Below are positions 35,623 to 44,741 of a stretch of DNA of 64,000 bases, one piece after another. The notes beneath the pieces were generated by a model. That model was given only the letters and a program-made list of their open reading frames with translations, had not been told where the DNA came from and made no database searches. The stretch's first letter is position 1; each line of letters opens with the position of its first letter. The position numbers and the translations under genes were made by a program. The stretch comes from an uncultured Hyphomonas sp. (lineage in GTDB: Bacteria > Pseudomonadota > Alphaproteobacteria > Caulobacterales > Hyphomonadaceae): positions 124,001-188,000 of the forward strand of contig NZ_OY787456.1 in NCBI RefSeq assembly GCF_963678875.1. The letters are read 5' to 3'.

Positions 35623-37266
35623 ATGAATACTGCTGTCCGCAGCCACGGGTTCACTGCGCTTGGACCCCTTCACGAAGCCTTTGCCCGGCTGACCGGCTGG
35701 GCTGCGGCGGGCGCCGCCGTCCTGCTGGGCGCGTTTTCGGCCGTCGCTTTCGCACCATTCCATTTCAGTGCCGTGCTGGCGCTGTCTTTCACCGGCCTGA
35801 TCTGGATGATTGACGGCGCGCGGAGCCACCGGCGCTGGGGCAGGGCCGTGTTCATGCGCACCTGGGCCTTCGGGGTCGGTTTCACGCTGATTTCCATGCA
35901 CTGGACAGCCGAACCCTTCCTGGTCGAGCCGGAGCGTTATGCCATCTTCCTCTGGATGCCGCTGATCCTGCTGCCTGCCGGAATGGCGCTGATCTGGGGC
36001 GCGTTCGGGGCCATGGCGGGGGCGTTCTGGTCGGCATCACCGTCCCGCGTGTTCGTGTTCGCCTTCTTCTTTGCCATCGCCGAATTCGTGCGCGGACATT
36101 TGTTCGGCGGCTTCCCGTGGAACCTGCCGGGCACAACCTGGGTGCCGGGCGGAGCGCTGTCGCAGGCAGCGTCCCTGGGCGGGGTCTACTGGCTGACCCT
36201 GCTGACGGTTTTCGTCATGGCGGCGCCGGCAGCCATGGTGGATACCCGCGATGCGCGCGGGCTGGTCCTGCGGATTGCGCCGTCCTTCGGGGCGGTCATC
36301 CTTCTGGCCGTCGGCTGGTCCTGGGGCGCGCAGCGCATCGCCGCGCCGTCACCGCTGTCGGACCAGCATGTCGTGCTGATGGATTCCGGCGTGCCGCAGG
36401 ACGAGAAGTGGGAGGTCGGCCGCGACGCCGTCCTGACCGAATACCTGCGCCTGATGACCAATGGCGAAGGCCAGCCGGGCGACATCATCATCTGGCCGGA
36501 AGGCGCTGTGCCCGCCAGCCTGCTGAACGAGATCGATGCGCTGGATACGATCGGCGCCTATCTCGGCCCGCGGACCCTGATTGCCGGGACGGCCCGCTAC
36601 CAGCTGGAAGGGCAGAACGAGCGCGTCTACTTCAATTCGATGGTCGTGCTGGACGAGAATGTCGGGCGGTCAGGCGCGGTGGCGCTGTATGACAAGTTCC
36701 GCCTTGTGCCCTTCGGAGAGCTCGCAGCGGCCGAAATCGTGCCCTTTGGACAGGCAATCTCGAATTATCTGCCTGGTGCGATGCAGCAGCTGGCGCGCGA
36801 CGGATTCCATCCCGGCACAGGCCCGGCGGTGATTTTTGCCGACAATGTGCCGCCCTTCGTGGCGCTCATCTGCTATGAGGGGCTCTACCCAGAGATTACG
36901 CGCGCCGCGAACCTTGCTGCGCGCGCGGACTGGATCGTGCTGGTGTCGAACGATGCCTGGTTCGGTGGCGGCATGGGCCCGGCGCAGCATTATGCCCAGA
37001 ATCGCTACCGTGCGATCGAGAGCGGCTTGCCGATGGCCCGCGTCGCCAGCCGCGGCGCTTCCGCCATCATCGACGGCTATGGCCGTGAAGTGCTTCGGGC
37101 CTCCCCGGTACAGGATGCACCTTCCGGTTGGAACACGACATACGGGCGCGGAAAGCTGCCGGCGCCGGCCGAGGTAACCCTGTTCCAGAGCCGGGCGGGG
37201 ATCGTGCTGTTCTGGCTGACTCTCGCAGCCTTTGTGGGTCTGGCATTTGCAACATGGCGCCGCTAG
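35623..37266 (+). CDS. lnt: Apolipoprotein N-acyltransferase
   Basis: A 547-residue inner-membrane enzyme adding the third acyl chain to lipoproteins. It has an N-terminal block of about six membrane segments, a periplasmic nitrilase-like domain (about residues 240-510) with the Glu-Lys-Cys triad in WPEGAVPAS, YDKFRLVPFGE and ICYEGLYPE, and a final membrane segment (about 524-543). The window encodes several lipobox proteins that would be substrates. Confidence 0.95.
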   Translation: MNTAVRSHGFTALGPLHEAFARLTGWAAAGAAVLLGAFSAVAFAPFHFSAVLALSFTGLIWMIDGARSHRRWGRAVFMRTWAFGVGFTLISMHWTAEPFLVEPERYAIFLWMPLILLPAGMALIWGAFGAMAGAFWSASPSRVFVFAFFFAIAEFVRGHLFGGFPWNLPGTTWVPGGALSQAASLGGVYWLTLLTVFVMAAPAAMVDTRDARGLVLRIAPSFGAVILLAVGWSWGAQRIAAPSPLSDQHVVLMDSGVPQDEKWEVGRDAVLTEYLRLMTNGEGQPGDIIIWPEGAVPASLLNEIDALDTIGAYLGPRTLIAGTARYQLEGQNERVYFNSMVVLDENVGRSGAVALYDKFRLVPFGELAAAEIVPFGQAISNYLPGAMQQLARDGFHPGTGPAVIFADNVPPFVALICYEGLYPEITRAANLAARADWIVLVSNDAWFGGGMGPAQHYAQNRYRAIESGLPMARVASRGASAIIDGYGREVLRASPVQDAPSGWNTTYGRGKLPAPAEVTLFQSRAGIVLFWLTLAAFVGLAFATWRR

Positions 37267-37307
37267 GAGTGCGCGCCGGACCACACAAGTGAGCGGGTAG
37301 GGGATAG

Positions 37308-37742
37308 ATGTCTGAAAGTAAGCTTCCGAGTGGAATAGACCGCGTGGTCGGTCAGCGGATCCGCTGGCGCCGCCGGGAGCTGAAGCTCTCTCAGGAACAA
37401 CTCGCAGAATTGCTGAGCCTGACTTTCCAGCAGGTGCAGAAATACGAGAAGGGCGTGAACCGTGTCTCCGCCGGGCGCCTGTTCGAGATCGCCTCGGTCA
37501 TGGGGGTAACGGTCAATTACTTCTATGACGGCGCCGAGAGCGAGCTGGAAGAAGGCCGCCAGCAGCGCTTCGCAGAGGGCGGAGGCGCAAGCGACGGCCC
37601 GCGGGCACCTGTGCTGGATGCCGAGACGCTGGACCTGATCGCGGCCTTCCAGAAGATCGAGGACGATTCCCTGCGCAAGTCGCTGCTGAACACGGTCCGG
37701 GCGGCTGCCTCCGCGTTCGAGGCGAAGCAGGACGAGGATTGA
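37308..37742 (+). CDS. XRE-family helix-turn-helix regulator
   Basis: A 144-residue protein with a Cro/CI-type HTH at about residues 12-70 (GQRIRWRRRELKLSQEQLAEL, then TFQQVQKYEKGVNRVSAGRLFEIA). It has an acidic linker and a C-terminal helix (AETLDLIAAFQKIEDDSLRK). Alphaproteobacteria carry this regulator next to lnt and metK; metK is not next to it here. GGGGATAG precedes ATG. Target genes unknown. Confidence 0.9.
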   Translation: MSESKLPSGIDRVVGQRIRWRRRELKLSQEQLAELLSLTFQQVQKYEKGVNRVSAGRLFEIASVMGVTVNYFYDGAESELEEGRQQRFAEGGGASDGPRAPVLDAETLDLIAAFQKIEDDSLRKSLLNTVRAAASAFEAKQDED

Positions 37743-37774
37743 TTGCGTCGCCCCGCTAAGGCATCAGGCGCGCC

Positions 37775-38476
37775 ATGACCGACACGACAGGCAATCAGGG
37801 CGGCAACCCATCAGGGCGCCCCATCCGGACCTTTGGCCGCATCGGCGGGCGGGCGTTGTCTGCACGCCAGCAGGCGCTGGTCGACGACCTGTTGCCGAAA
37901 CTGCAGGTTCCGGAAGGCCTCAGCGATCCGCAGACACTGTTTCCCGGACTGACGGAAACCTGGCTGGAGATCGGTTTCGGCGGCGGGGAACACCTGGCCG
38001 AACAGGCCCGGCGCAATCCGGACGCCGGCATCATCGGCTGCGAACCCTTCATCGAGGGCATGGCCAAGGCGCTGACGCAGGTGAATGCTGACGGTCTTTC
38101 CAATGTCCGCTTACGGATGGACGATGCCCGGCCGCTGGTCGACGGGCTGGCGCCCGGCAGCCTGGCGCGGGTGTTCATCATGTTCCCGGATCCCTGGCCG
38201 AAGAAGCGCCAGCAGAAGCGCCGGCTGATCCAGCCGGACTTCCTGGACAGCCTCCACCGCGCTTGCCGGAAGGGTGCACGTGTACGCTTTGCAACAGACG
38301 TGGCGAGTTATGCCGACGAGGCGCTGTGGCGCTTTCTGCAGCATGGCGGCTACCGCTGGCTGGCCGAAGGCGCAGACGATTGGCGCCGCCCGCCGGCAGA
38401 TCATGTGACGACCCGTTATGAAACAAAGCGGCTCGGGGATTGTGCCCCGGTCTGGTGCGATTTCGAGATCATCTGA
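37775..38476 (+). CDS. trmB: tRNA (guanine-N7-)-methyltransferase
   Basis: A 233-residue SAM-dependent methyltransferase making m7G46 in tRNA. The SAM loop is EIGFGGGEH (near residue 68). FPDPWPKKRQQKRRLIQPDFL (about 131-151) is the diagnostic TrmB stretch, read in two parts. It lies 32 bases after the HTH gene, where a metK gene is usually found in relatives. Confidence 0.93.
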   Translation: MTDTTGNQGGNPSGRPIRTFGRIGGRALSARQQALVDDLLPKLQVPEGLSDPQTLFPGLTETWLEIGFGGGEHLAEQARRNPDAGIIGCEPFIEGMAKALTQVNADGLSNVRLRMDDARPLVDGLAPGSLARVFIMFPDPWPKKRQQKRRLIQPDFLDSLHRACRKGARVRFATDVASYADEALWRFLQHGGYRWLAEGADDWRRPPADHVTTRYETKRLGDCAPVWCDFEII

Positions 38477-38491
38477 CCTCTGCGGATTTTG

Positions 38492-38520
38492 TTGACGGTA
38501 ACCCCGCAAGCGTGTACAAA
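38492..38520 (+). promoter_or_regulatory. Promoter of the cold-shock gene
   Basis: TTGACG (38492-38497), a 17-base spacer and TACAAA (38515-38520). Transcription would start near 38527, giving a leader of about 134 bases before the ATG at 38661. Long structured leaders are typical of cspA-type genes. Confidence 0.6.
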
Positions 38521-38660
38521 ATGTCGCATCGAATTCGGTCGGTCTGAAATATCAAGACCCCGTCAGACCGACGGCCATGACTTTCTTCCTACCCGTTTCG
38601 ATAGGCAGACCTTCCCATTCCGGGATCGGCTGCTTGAATTGACACAAAGGACTAGAAGTA

Positions 38661-38870
38661 ATGGCAACTGGCAAAGTGAAATGGTTCAACGACCAGAAGG
38701 GCTTTGGCTTCATCAAACCTGATGAAGGCGGCACGGACGTGTTCGTTCACATCTCCGCAGTTGAACGCTCGGGCCTCCGCACGCTGGCGGAAGACCAGGC
38801 TGTTTCCTACGAGCTCTACAAGGACGAGCGCCGCGGCAAGACCTCGGCGGTGGACCTGAAGATCCTCTAA
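38661..38870 (+). CDS. Cold-shock domain protein (CspA family)
   Basis: A 69-residue single cold-shock domain with RNP1 KGFGFI and RNP2 VFVHIS, binding single-stranded RNA or DNA as an RNA chaperone. It starts MATGKVKWFN, as in alphaproteobacterial Csp proteins. A 134-base leader and an intrinsic terminator bracket it, so it is a single-gene transcript. Whether it is cold-induced cannot be read from the sequence. Confidence 0.96.
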   Translation: MATGKVKWFNDQKGFGFIKPDEGGTDVFVHISAVERSGLRTLAEDQAVSYELYKDERRGKTSAVDLKIL

Positions 38871-38893
38871 GGTTTCCTGACATCAGGAACAGG

Positions 38894-38923
38894 AACGGCA
38901 GCTCTGCGGAGCTGCCGTTTTTT
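38894..38923 (+). terminator. Rho-independent terminator after the cold-shock gene
   Basis: Perfect 11-bp stem AACGGCAGCTC (38894-38904) and GAGCTGCCGTT (38909-38919), TGCG tetraloop, then a run of six T. Confidence 0.93.
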
Positions 38924-38966
38924 GTTGGGCTCATATCTGTCTGGAATGGCCTGCTGAGCGTGCCTC

Positions 38967-38995
38967 TCGACATGGGGAGCCGACAGGACTATATG
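38967..38995 (+). promoter_or_regulatory. Promoter of the rimP-nusA-infB operon
   Basis: TCGACA (38967-38972), a 17-base spacer and TATATG (38990-38995). Five of six and four of six matches to consensus. Transcription would start near 39002, 17 bases ahead of a terminator-like hairpin. The -10 region also lies in a 7-bp inverted repeat, ATATGTT (38991-38997)/AACATAT (39010-39016). Confidence 0.55.
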
Positions 38996-39018
38996 TTCTC
39001 GCAAGTCGAAACATATCG

Positions 39019-39054
39019 GCGGCGGTTCCGGGAACGGGGCCGCCGCTTTTCTTT
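39019..39054 (+). terminator. Terminator-like hairpin in the rimP leader (possible attenuator)
   Basis: GCGGCGG (39019-39025) pairs with CCGCCGC (39040-39046), followed by TTTTCTTT (39047-39054). An alternative inner stem GTTCC/GGAAC shares the loop. It ends 24 bases before the rimP ATG and lies downstream of the candidate operon promoter, so it could attenuate rather than end the previous transcript, which already has its own terminator. Confidence 0.6.
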
Positions 39055-39078
39055 AGCCAAAAGGTCCGCCAGACCCGC

Positions 39079-39678
39079 ATGATCGCCCTGACTGAACAGG
39101 AACGCCGCATTCTCGGCCTCGCCACACCCGTGGCCGAGTCGCTGGGCATGGAGCTTGTGCGCCTGCGCATCCAGGGCGGACGCCGGCCGCACCTCCAGAT
39201 CATGGCCGAGAAAGAAGGCGGCGCGCCGACCGACGTCGAGGATTGCGCCCGCCTGTCCCGCGCGCTCGGCCCGGTCCTCGAAGCGGCAGACCCGATCAAG
39301 GAAGCCTACACGCTGGAAGTTTCCACCCCCGGCATCGACCGCCCGCTGACCCGGGAAGGGGATTTCGCACGCTGGGTCGGCCATCTGGCCAAGGTGGAAC
39401 TCGCCCGGCCAATTGACGGCCGCCGCCGCTTTACCGGCGTGATCACCGGCGAAGATGCGGACGGGGCCCATATCGAGCTGGACGACGAAGTCGAGCTGGT
39501 GGCCCACGTCCATGAAATGAGCCGCGCGAGCCTCGTCCTGACCGACGAGCTGATCGAAGCGGCCCGGCTGGCAGGCAATCTGCCGCCGCAACCTGACGAA
39601 GACGACCTCGGCGATCTGGAGATCGACGAGACCGAAGACGAAACAGATACCAACGAAGAGACGGGAGACGTCCAATGA
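39079..39678 (+). CDS. rimP: Ribosome maturation factor RimP
   Basis: A 199-residue protein with the two RimP domains (about residues 8-85 and 88-155), including ESLGMELVRLRI, the region DCARLSRALGPVLE and VSTPGIDRPLTREGDF. It assists 30S assembly. It carries an extended acidic C-terminal tail rich in Asp/Glu (about 165-199), longer than in E. coli. The stop overlaps the nusA start (ATGA). Confidence 0.95.
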   Translation: MIALTEQERRILGLATPVAESLGMELVRLRIQGGRRPHLQIMAEKEGGAPTDVEDCARLSRALGPVLEAADPIKEAYTLEVSTPGIDRPLTREGDFARWVGHLAKVELARPIDGRRRFTGVITGEDADGAHIELDDEVELVAHVHEMSRASLVLTDELIEAARLAGNLPPQPDEDDLGDLEIDETEDETDTNEETGDVQ

Positions 39679-41447
39679 GCGCTATCGGCGTTTCAGCCAA
39701 CAGGCTCGAAATCCTGCAGATCGCCAAGGCGGTGGCCGAAGAGAAGTCGATCGACCAGTCGATCGTCATCGAGGCCATGCAGGAAGCCATCGAGAAGGCT
39801 GCCAAGGCGAAATACGGCCAGGAGCATGACATCCGCGCCACCATCGACCCGGTGACCGGTGAGCAGACGCTGCTGCGTGTCCTGACGGTTGTTCCGGACG
39901 AGGAATTCGAAGACGAAGCCAAGCAGCTGCGTCTTGCCGAAGCCAAGAAAATCGACGCGTCGCTCGAAATCGGCAGTGAGCTGACCGAAGAGCTTCCGCC
40001 CTTCGATTTCGGGCGTGTCGCTGCACAGACCGCCAAGCAGGTCATCATGCAGAAAGTGCGCGATGCCGAGCGTGAGCGTCAGTACAATGAGTACAAGGAC
40101 CGTGTTGGCGAAGTCATCTCCGGCGTCGTCAAGCGTGTCGAATATGGCCACGTGATCGTGGACCTCGGCCGCGCCGAAGGCATCATCCGCCGCAATGACG
40201 GTATCCCGCGCGAGAATTTCCAGCCGAACGACCGCGTGCGCGCCTATCTCTACAAGGTTTCCCGCGAGACCAAGGGCCCGCAGATCTTCCTGTCGCGCGC
40301 TGCGCCTGACTTCATGGTCCGCCTGTTCGCGCAGGAAGTGCCGGAAGTCTATGAAGGCGTGATCGAGATCAAGGCCTGTGCCCGCGACCCGGGGTCGCGC
40401 GCCAAGATCGGTGTTATTTCCAACGACAGCTCCATCGACCCCGTCGGCGCCTGTGTCGGTATGCGCGGTGCGCGTGTGCAGGCCGTTGTCGGCGAACTGT
40501 CGGGCGAGAAGATCGACATCATTCCGTGGAGCTTCGACGACGCGACCTTCATCGTGAACGCGCTGCAGCCGGCCGAAGTGTCGAAAGTGGTGCTGGACGA
40601 AGAAGAGCAGCGCGTGGAAGTCGTCGTCGCAGACGACCAGTTCCCGCTGGCCATCGGCCGCCGCGGCCAGAACGTGCGTCTCGCCTCCCAGCTGACCGGC
40701 TGGCAGATTGACCTGATCACCGAGAGCGCCGACTCCGAGCGTTACCAGCGCGAGTTCCAGGAGCGGACCGAACTCTTCATGAAGGCGCTCGACGCCGACG
40801 AAACGCTGGCCCAGTTGCTGGCCTCGGAAGGCTTTGAGACGGTCGAAGAGATCGCCTATGTCGCGCCGGAAGACTTCATCTCGATCGAAGGCTTCGACGA
40901 GGATGTCGCCGCCGAGCTGCAGGAACGCGCCCGCGAATTCCTTGAGCGCCTGGCCGCTGAAAACGATGCCAAGCGCAAGGAGCTGGGTGTCGAGGATGCT
41001 GTGATGGAACTTGAAGGCATGAACCCGTCCTTTGCGGTTCGCCTGGGTGAAGAAGGCGTTCAGACGCTGGACGATGTGGCCGGTCTCGTGCCGGACGACA
41101 TCACCGGCTGGCGTGAGCCGGGCCCGGACGGCAAGCCGGTCTGGGTCGAGGGCATCCTGAAGAAGGGTGAAATGCGCAAGGATGACGCTCAGATGTTCAT
41201 CATGAAGGCCCGCGTTGCTGCTGGCTGGATTGAGGCCGACGCCATCGACCAGATGATTGCCGCCCAGAAAGAAGCCGAAGCCCCGCAGGAGCTGACCGAG
41301 GAAGAGCGTGCACTGCTCGCCCTCAACACGCTCGACGGTGGTGAGGCCGAGGAAATCGACCTTGGCGACCTCGGCGATCTTGGCGACATTGACCTTGAAG
41401 CACTTGCAGCGGAGGGCGGCGATGATGAAGCCGCACCCGAAGAGTGA
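39675..41447 (+). CDS. nusA: Transcription termination/antitermination factor NusA
   Basis: A 590-residue RNA polymerase-associated factor. Order: N-terminal RNAP-binding domain (about 1-135), S1 (about 140-205), KH1 and KH2 (about 210-350, with GRRGQNVRLASQL), then two acidic C-terminal repeat domains (about 370-510) and an acidic tail. The start overlaps the rimP stop. Known NusA autoregulation in other bacteria makes the leader hairpin upstream of rimP notable. Confidence 0.97.
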   Translation: MSAIGVSANRLEILQIAKAVAEEKSIDQSIVIEAMQEAIEKAAKAKYGQEHDIRATIDPVTGEQTLLRVLTVVPDEEFEDEAKQLRLAEAKKIDASLEIGSELTEELPPFDFGRVAAQTAKQVIMQKVRDAERERQYNEYKDRVGEVISGVVKRVEYGHVIVDLGRAEGIIRRNDGIPRENFQPNDRVRAYLYKVSRETKGPQIFLSRAAPDFMVRLFAQEVPEVYEGVIEIKACARDPGSRAKIGVISNDSSIDPVGACVGMRGARVQAVVGELSGEKIDIIPWSFDDATFIVNALQPAEVSKVVLDEEEQRVEVVVADDQFPLAIGRRGQNVRLASQLTGWQIDLITESADSERYQREFQERTELFMKALDADETLAQLLASEGFETVEEIAYVAPEDFISIEGFDEDVAAELQERAREFLERLAAENDAKRKELGVEDAVMELEGMNPSFAVRLGEEGVQTLDDVAGLVPDDITGWREPGPDGKPVWVEGILKKGEMRKDDAQMFIMKARVAAGWIEADAIDQMIAAQKEAEAPQELTEEERALLALNTLDGGEAEEIDLGDLGDLGDIDLEALAAEGGDDEAAPEE

Positions 41448-42099
41448 TGTCGCGGTAACCGGCACTGAAGGAAATGCTGCGGACGGGAGCGAGGCTTCCG
41501 TCCGTCAGTGTGCCGTCACGCGTGAGCGTCTCGGCAAGGAAGCGCTTGTGCGCTTCGGACTTTCGCCCGATGGCGTCGTGACGCCGGATGTGGCGGAGAA
41601 GCTTCCCGGGCGCGGAGTCTGGATCAAGGCAGACCGCGCCGTTCTGGCGGAAGCGGTGAAGAAGAATGCGTTTGCCCGCGCATTCAAGACATCCGTCCAG
41701 GTGCCGGACGGCCTTCCGGATACGGTGGAAGGCTTGCTGGTGCAGCGCTTCGTCGGCCTGCTGGGCATGGCGAAGAAGGGCGGGGACGTGGTGCTTGGCT
41801 TCGATCAGGTGTATGCCGCCCTGCAAAAGCGGCCTCCGGGGCTGATGCTGGAGGCATCTGACGGTGCAGAAGATGGCCGTTCGAAGCTGTATTTCCTTGC
41901 GAAAGGACTATATAGCGGGGTGCAAGTTGCGGGTGCCCTGACATCGGCTGAATTGGGCATGGCATTCGGACGTGAGCGTGTGATACACGGTCTCGTCCGC
42001 AAGGGGCCTTTCGCCAAAGCTCTGAAGGCCGCGTATGCGCGCCTTGCCGGGTTTCGGGAGAGGCCGGAGCTGAACTGGTTTGCGGATCAGGATCGGTAG
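41422..42099 (+). CDS. YlxR (DUF448) domain RNA-binding protein with L7Ae-like C-terminal domain
   Basis: A 225-residue protein: an N-terminal YlxR domain (about residues 25-100, RQCAVTRERLGKEALVRFG with the GRGVWI region) and a C-terminal L7Ae-like fold (about 110-190, GMAKKGGDVVLGFDQV). This fusion is usual between nusA and infB in alphaproteobacteria. ATG 41422 with GGAGGG five bases upstream overlaps the nusA end by 26 bases, so it is translationally coupled. It may regulate RNase P or translation; its function here is not established. Confidence 0.9.
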   Translation: MMKPHPKSDVAVTGTEGNAADGSEASVRQCAVTRERLGKEALVRFGLSPDGVVTPDVAEKLPGRGVWIKADRAVLAEAVKKNAFARAFKTSVQVPDGLPDTVEGLLVQRFVGLLGMAKKGGDVVLGFDQVYAALQKRPPGLMLEASDGAEDGRSKLYFLAKGLYSGVQVAGALTSAELGMAFGRERVIHGLVRKGPFAKALKAAYARLAGFRERPELNWFADQDR

Positions 42100-42159
42100 C
42101 GGACAAACCGCCTTCGCGCCATATGGGTGCGTTGGCCAGAATTGTGATATGTAGGACGA

Positions 42160-44730
42160 ATGAGCGATACGAAAGACACTGGTGGCAATTCGGGCGGGCG
42201 CAAGCCGCTCACTGTTTCCCGCAAGACATCGGGGACGGTGAAGCAGAGCTTCAGCCATGGCCGGTCCAAACAGGTCGTCGTGGAGACGAAGAAGCGCCGG
42301 ACCGTGGGTCCGGGCGGATCCAGCGGCTCTGAAGGCGGCAGCGCGCCTGCTTCCGGTTCCGGCAAGGGAGAGCCGTCGCTCGAGCAGAAGCTGAAGGCGA
42401 TTGCCGCTCAGCGCGGGATCACCGTCGCCGAGCTGATCGCGCAGCAGAAGGCGCTGGCCGAACGCAAGGCCCAGCAGAACGCGCGCGAGAAAGAGATCCA
42501 GAAGGACAAGGCCGCCCAGGAGCGCCTCCGGTCCGAACAGGAGCGCAAGCTCCAGGAACAGAAAGAACGCGAAGAGGCCGAAGCCCGCCGCAAGGCTGAG
42601 GAAGAGGCCCGCAAGGCGGCTGAAGCGGCCGAGAAGGAGCGTGCCGAGCGCGCGTCCAAGTCTTCCCGTGCGAAGTCCGACTTCCAGCCTGCCCAGGGTG
42701 GGCCGGAGCCGGCAGCTGAAGAAAGCAGCAGCCGCGGCAAGCGTGGCAAGTCCAGCCGTGACGACCGCAATGACCGGTCGCGCAACGACGCGCCGTCCCG
42801 CGGCGGTCGCGGGGGCGATTCCCGCCGTCGTGGCAAGCTGACCATCACCTCGGCCCTCGGCGACGACGCCGACCGCCAGCGGTCCCTCGCTTCGGTCCGC
42901 CGGGCGCGTGAGCGTGAGCGTGAACGCCGCGGTGGCGGTGGAAATGAGCGCGAGAAGGTCTCGGTTGAGGTCACGCTGCCGGAAACCATCACGCTGCAGG
43001 ACCTTGCCGGCCGGATGAACGAGCGCGTCGCGGACGTCGTGAAGTTCATGATCCAGCAGGGCGAGATGCTGCGCGGCAATGACATTATCGATGCCGACAC
43101 GGCCGAACTGATCGCCGAGGAATTCGGCCACACGGTGAAGCGTGTTGCGGAATCCGACGTCGAAATCGGTCTGGAAGGGGCAGAGGACGATCCGAAGGAT
43201 CTGGAGTCGCGCCCGCCGATCGTCACGATCATGGGCCATGTCGACCACGGCAAGACCTCGCTGCTCGATGCGCTTCGCAAGACCGATGTGGTTGCCGGTG
43301 AAGCCGGCGGCATTACCCAGCACATCGGTGCCTATCAGGTGAAGCTGAAGTCGGGTGAGCGGATCACCTTCCTCGACACGCCGGGCCACGCTGCCTTCAC
43401 GGCGATGCGCGCCCGCGGCGCCACGGCGACCGATATCGCGATCATCGTGGTGGCCGCCGACGACTCGGTGATGCCGCAGACGATTGAATCCATCAATCAT
43501 GCCAAGGCGGCTGGTGTTCCGATCATCATCGCGGTCAACAAGAGCGATCTTGAAACCGCCGATCCGAACAAGGTGCTGACAGACCTGCTGCAACACGATG
43601 TGCAGGTCGAAAGCATGGGCGGTGAAACCCAGTCCGTCGCCGTGTCGGCGAAGACCGGCCTGGGCCTTGATGAGCTGACGGATGCGATCTCGCTGCAGGC
43701 AGAACTGCTTGAGCTGAAAGCCAACCCGAACCGCGACGCCGATGGCATCGTGGTGGAAAGCCAGCTGGACAAGGGCCGCGGCCCGGTCGCAACGGTGCTG
43801 GTGAAGCGCGGCACGCTGAAGCGCGGCGACATCGTCGTTGCAGGCACCCAATGGGGCAAGGTTCGTGCCCTGGTCGACGAGCGCGGCCAGCAGCTGAAGG
43901 ATGCCGGCCCGTCCCAGCCGGTTGAGGTGCTCGGCCTCGATGGTGCGCCCGATCCGGGTGAGGCCTTCGTGGTCGTCGACACCGAAGCCCGCGCCCGCGA
44001 GATCACGGACTACCGTGTCCGGACGAAGCGCCAGGTTGCCGGCAAGGCCGGGGCCGCTGCGCGTGCCTCGCTGGACCAGCTGCTGACCAAGCTGAAAGAG
44101 GGATCTGTCGAAACGTCCGAACTGCCGGTCGTCGTCAAAGGCGACGTGCAGGGCTCGGTCGAGGCGATCAGCCAGTCGCTGGACAAGCTGTCGACGGAAG
44201 AAGTCCGCGCCCGTGTCATTCACGGCGCCGTGGGCGGTATTTCGGAAAGCGACGTCCTGCTCGCCAAATCCTCCGAAGCACCGATCTTCGCGTTCAACGT
44301 CCGTGCCAACAAGCAGGCACGCGACCTCGCAGAGAAGGAAGGCGTGGAAATCCGCTACTATTCGGTGATCTACGACCTGATCGACGATGTGAAGGCGACC
44401 CTGTCGGGCATGCTGGCACCGGAGAAGCGCGAGACCTTCATCGGCTATGCCGAGATCCTCGAAGTCTTCAACATCACCAAGGTTGGCAAGGTGGCCGGTT
44501 GCCGGATCACCGAGGGCAAGGTTCTCCGCGGTTGCGGCGTGCGCCTGCTGCGCGACGATGTCGTGATCCACGAAGGCAAGCTGAAGACGCTGAAACGCTT
44601 CAAGGACGAAGTGAACGAAGTGTCCTCCGGCATGGAATGCGGCATGGCATTCGAGCGCTATGACGATATCCGCGTCGGTGACAAGATCGAATGCTTCCAG
44701 GTTGAGGAAATCGCAAGGACGCTCGACTAA
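42160..44730 (+). CDS. infB: Translation initiation factor IF-2
   Basis: An 856-residue GTPase delivering initiator tRNA to the 30S subunit. The first 250 residues are highly charged and low-complexity (Lys/Glu/Arg repeats and an IF2-associated segment). The G domain follows with GHVDHGKTS (G1, near 361), DTPGHAAF (G3) and NKSD (G4), and then domains II to IV. TAGGACGA precedes ATG. Length is normal for the order. Confidence 0.97.
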   Translation: MSDTKDTGGNSGGRKPLTVSRKTSGTVKQSFSHGRSKQVVVETKKRRTVGPGGSSGSEGGSAPASGSGKGEPSLEQKLKAIAAQRGITVAELIAQQKALAERKAQQNAREKEIQKDKAAQERLRSEQERKLQEQKEREEAEARRKAEEEARKAAEAAEKERAERASKSSRAKSDFQPAQGGPEPAAEESSSRGKRGKSSRDDRNDRSRNDAPSRGGRGGDSRRRGKLTITSALGDDADRQRSLASVRRARERERERRGGGGNEREKVSVEVTLPETITLQDLAGRMNERVADVVKFMIQQGEMLRGNDIIDADTAELIAEEFGHTVKRVAESDVEIGLEGAEDDPKDLESRPPIVTIMGHVDHGKTSLLDALRKTDVVAGEAGGITQHIGAYQVKLKSGERITFLDTPGHAAFTAMRARGATATDIAIIVVAADDSVMPQTIESINHAKAAGVPIIIAVNKSDLETADPNKVLTDLLQHDVQVESMGGETQSVAVSAKTGLGLDELTDAISLQAELLELKANPNRDADGIVVESQLDKGRGPVATVLVKRGTLKRGDIVVAGTQWGKVRALVDERGQQLKDAGPSQPVEVLGLDGAPDPGEAFVVVDTEARAREITDYRVRTKRQVAGKAGAAARASLDQLLTKLKEGSVETSELPVVVKGDVQGSVEAISQSLDKLSTEEVRARVIHGAVGGISESDVLLAKSSEAPIFAFNVRANKQARDLAEKEGVEIRYYSVIYDLIDDVKATLSGMLAPEKRETFIGYAEILEVFNITKVGKVAGCRITEGKVLRGCGVRLLRDDVVIHEGKLKTLKRFKDEVNEVSSGMECGMAFERYDDIRVGDKIECFQVEEIARTLD

Positions 44731-44741
44731 TCTCGGCGTCC

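Noticed and set aside
38489..38722. Plus-strand frame in the leader of the cold-shock gene
   Set aside because: It overlaps the cold-shock coding start out of frame and lies within the predicted long leader.
39693..41465. Long minus-strand open frame opposite nusA
   Set aside because: It mirrors the codon structure of nusA; GC-rich coding DNA leaves long antisense frames open. The same holds for long frames opposite infB (41908-44571), pnp (52483-54756) and the amidohydrolase gene (13669-15129).
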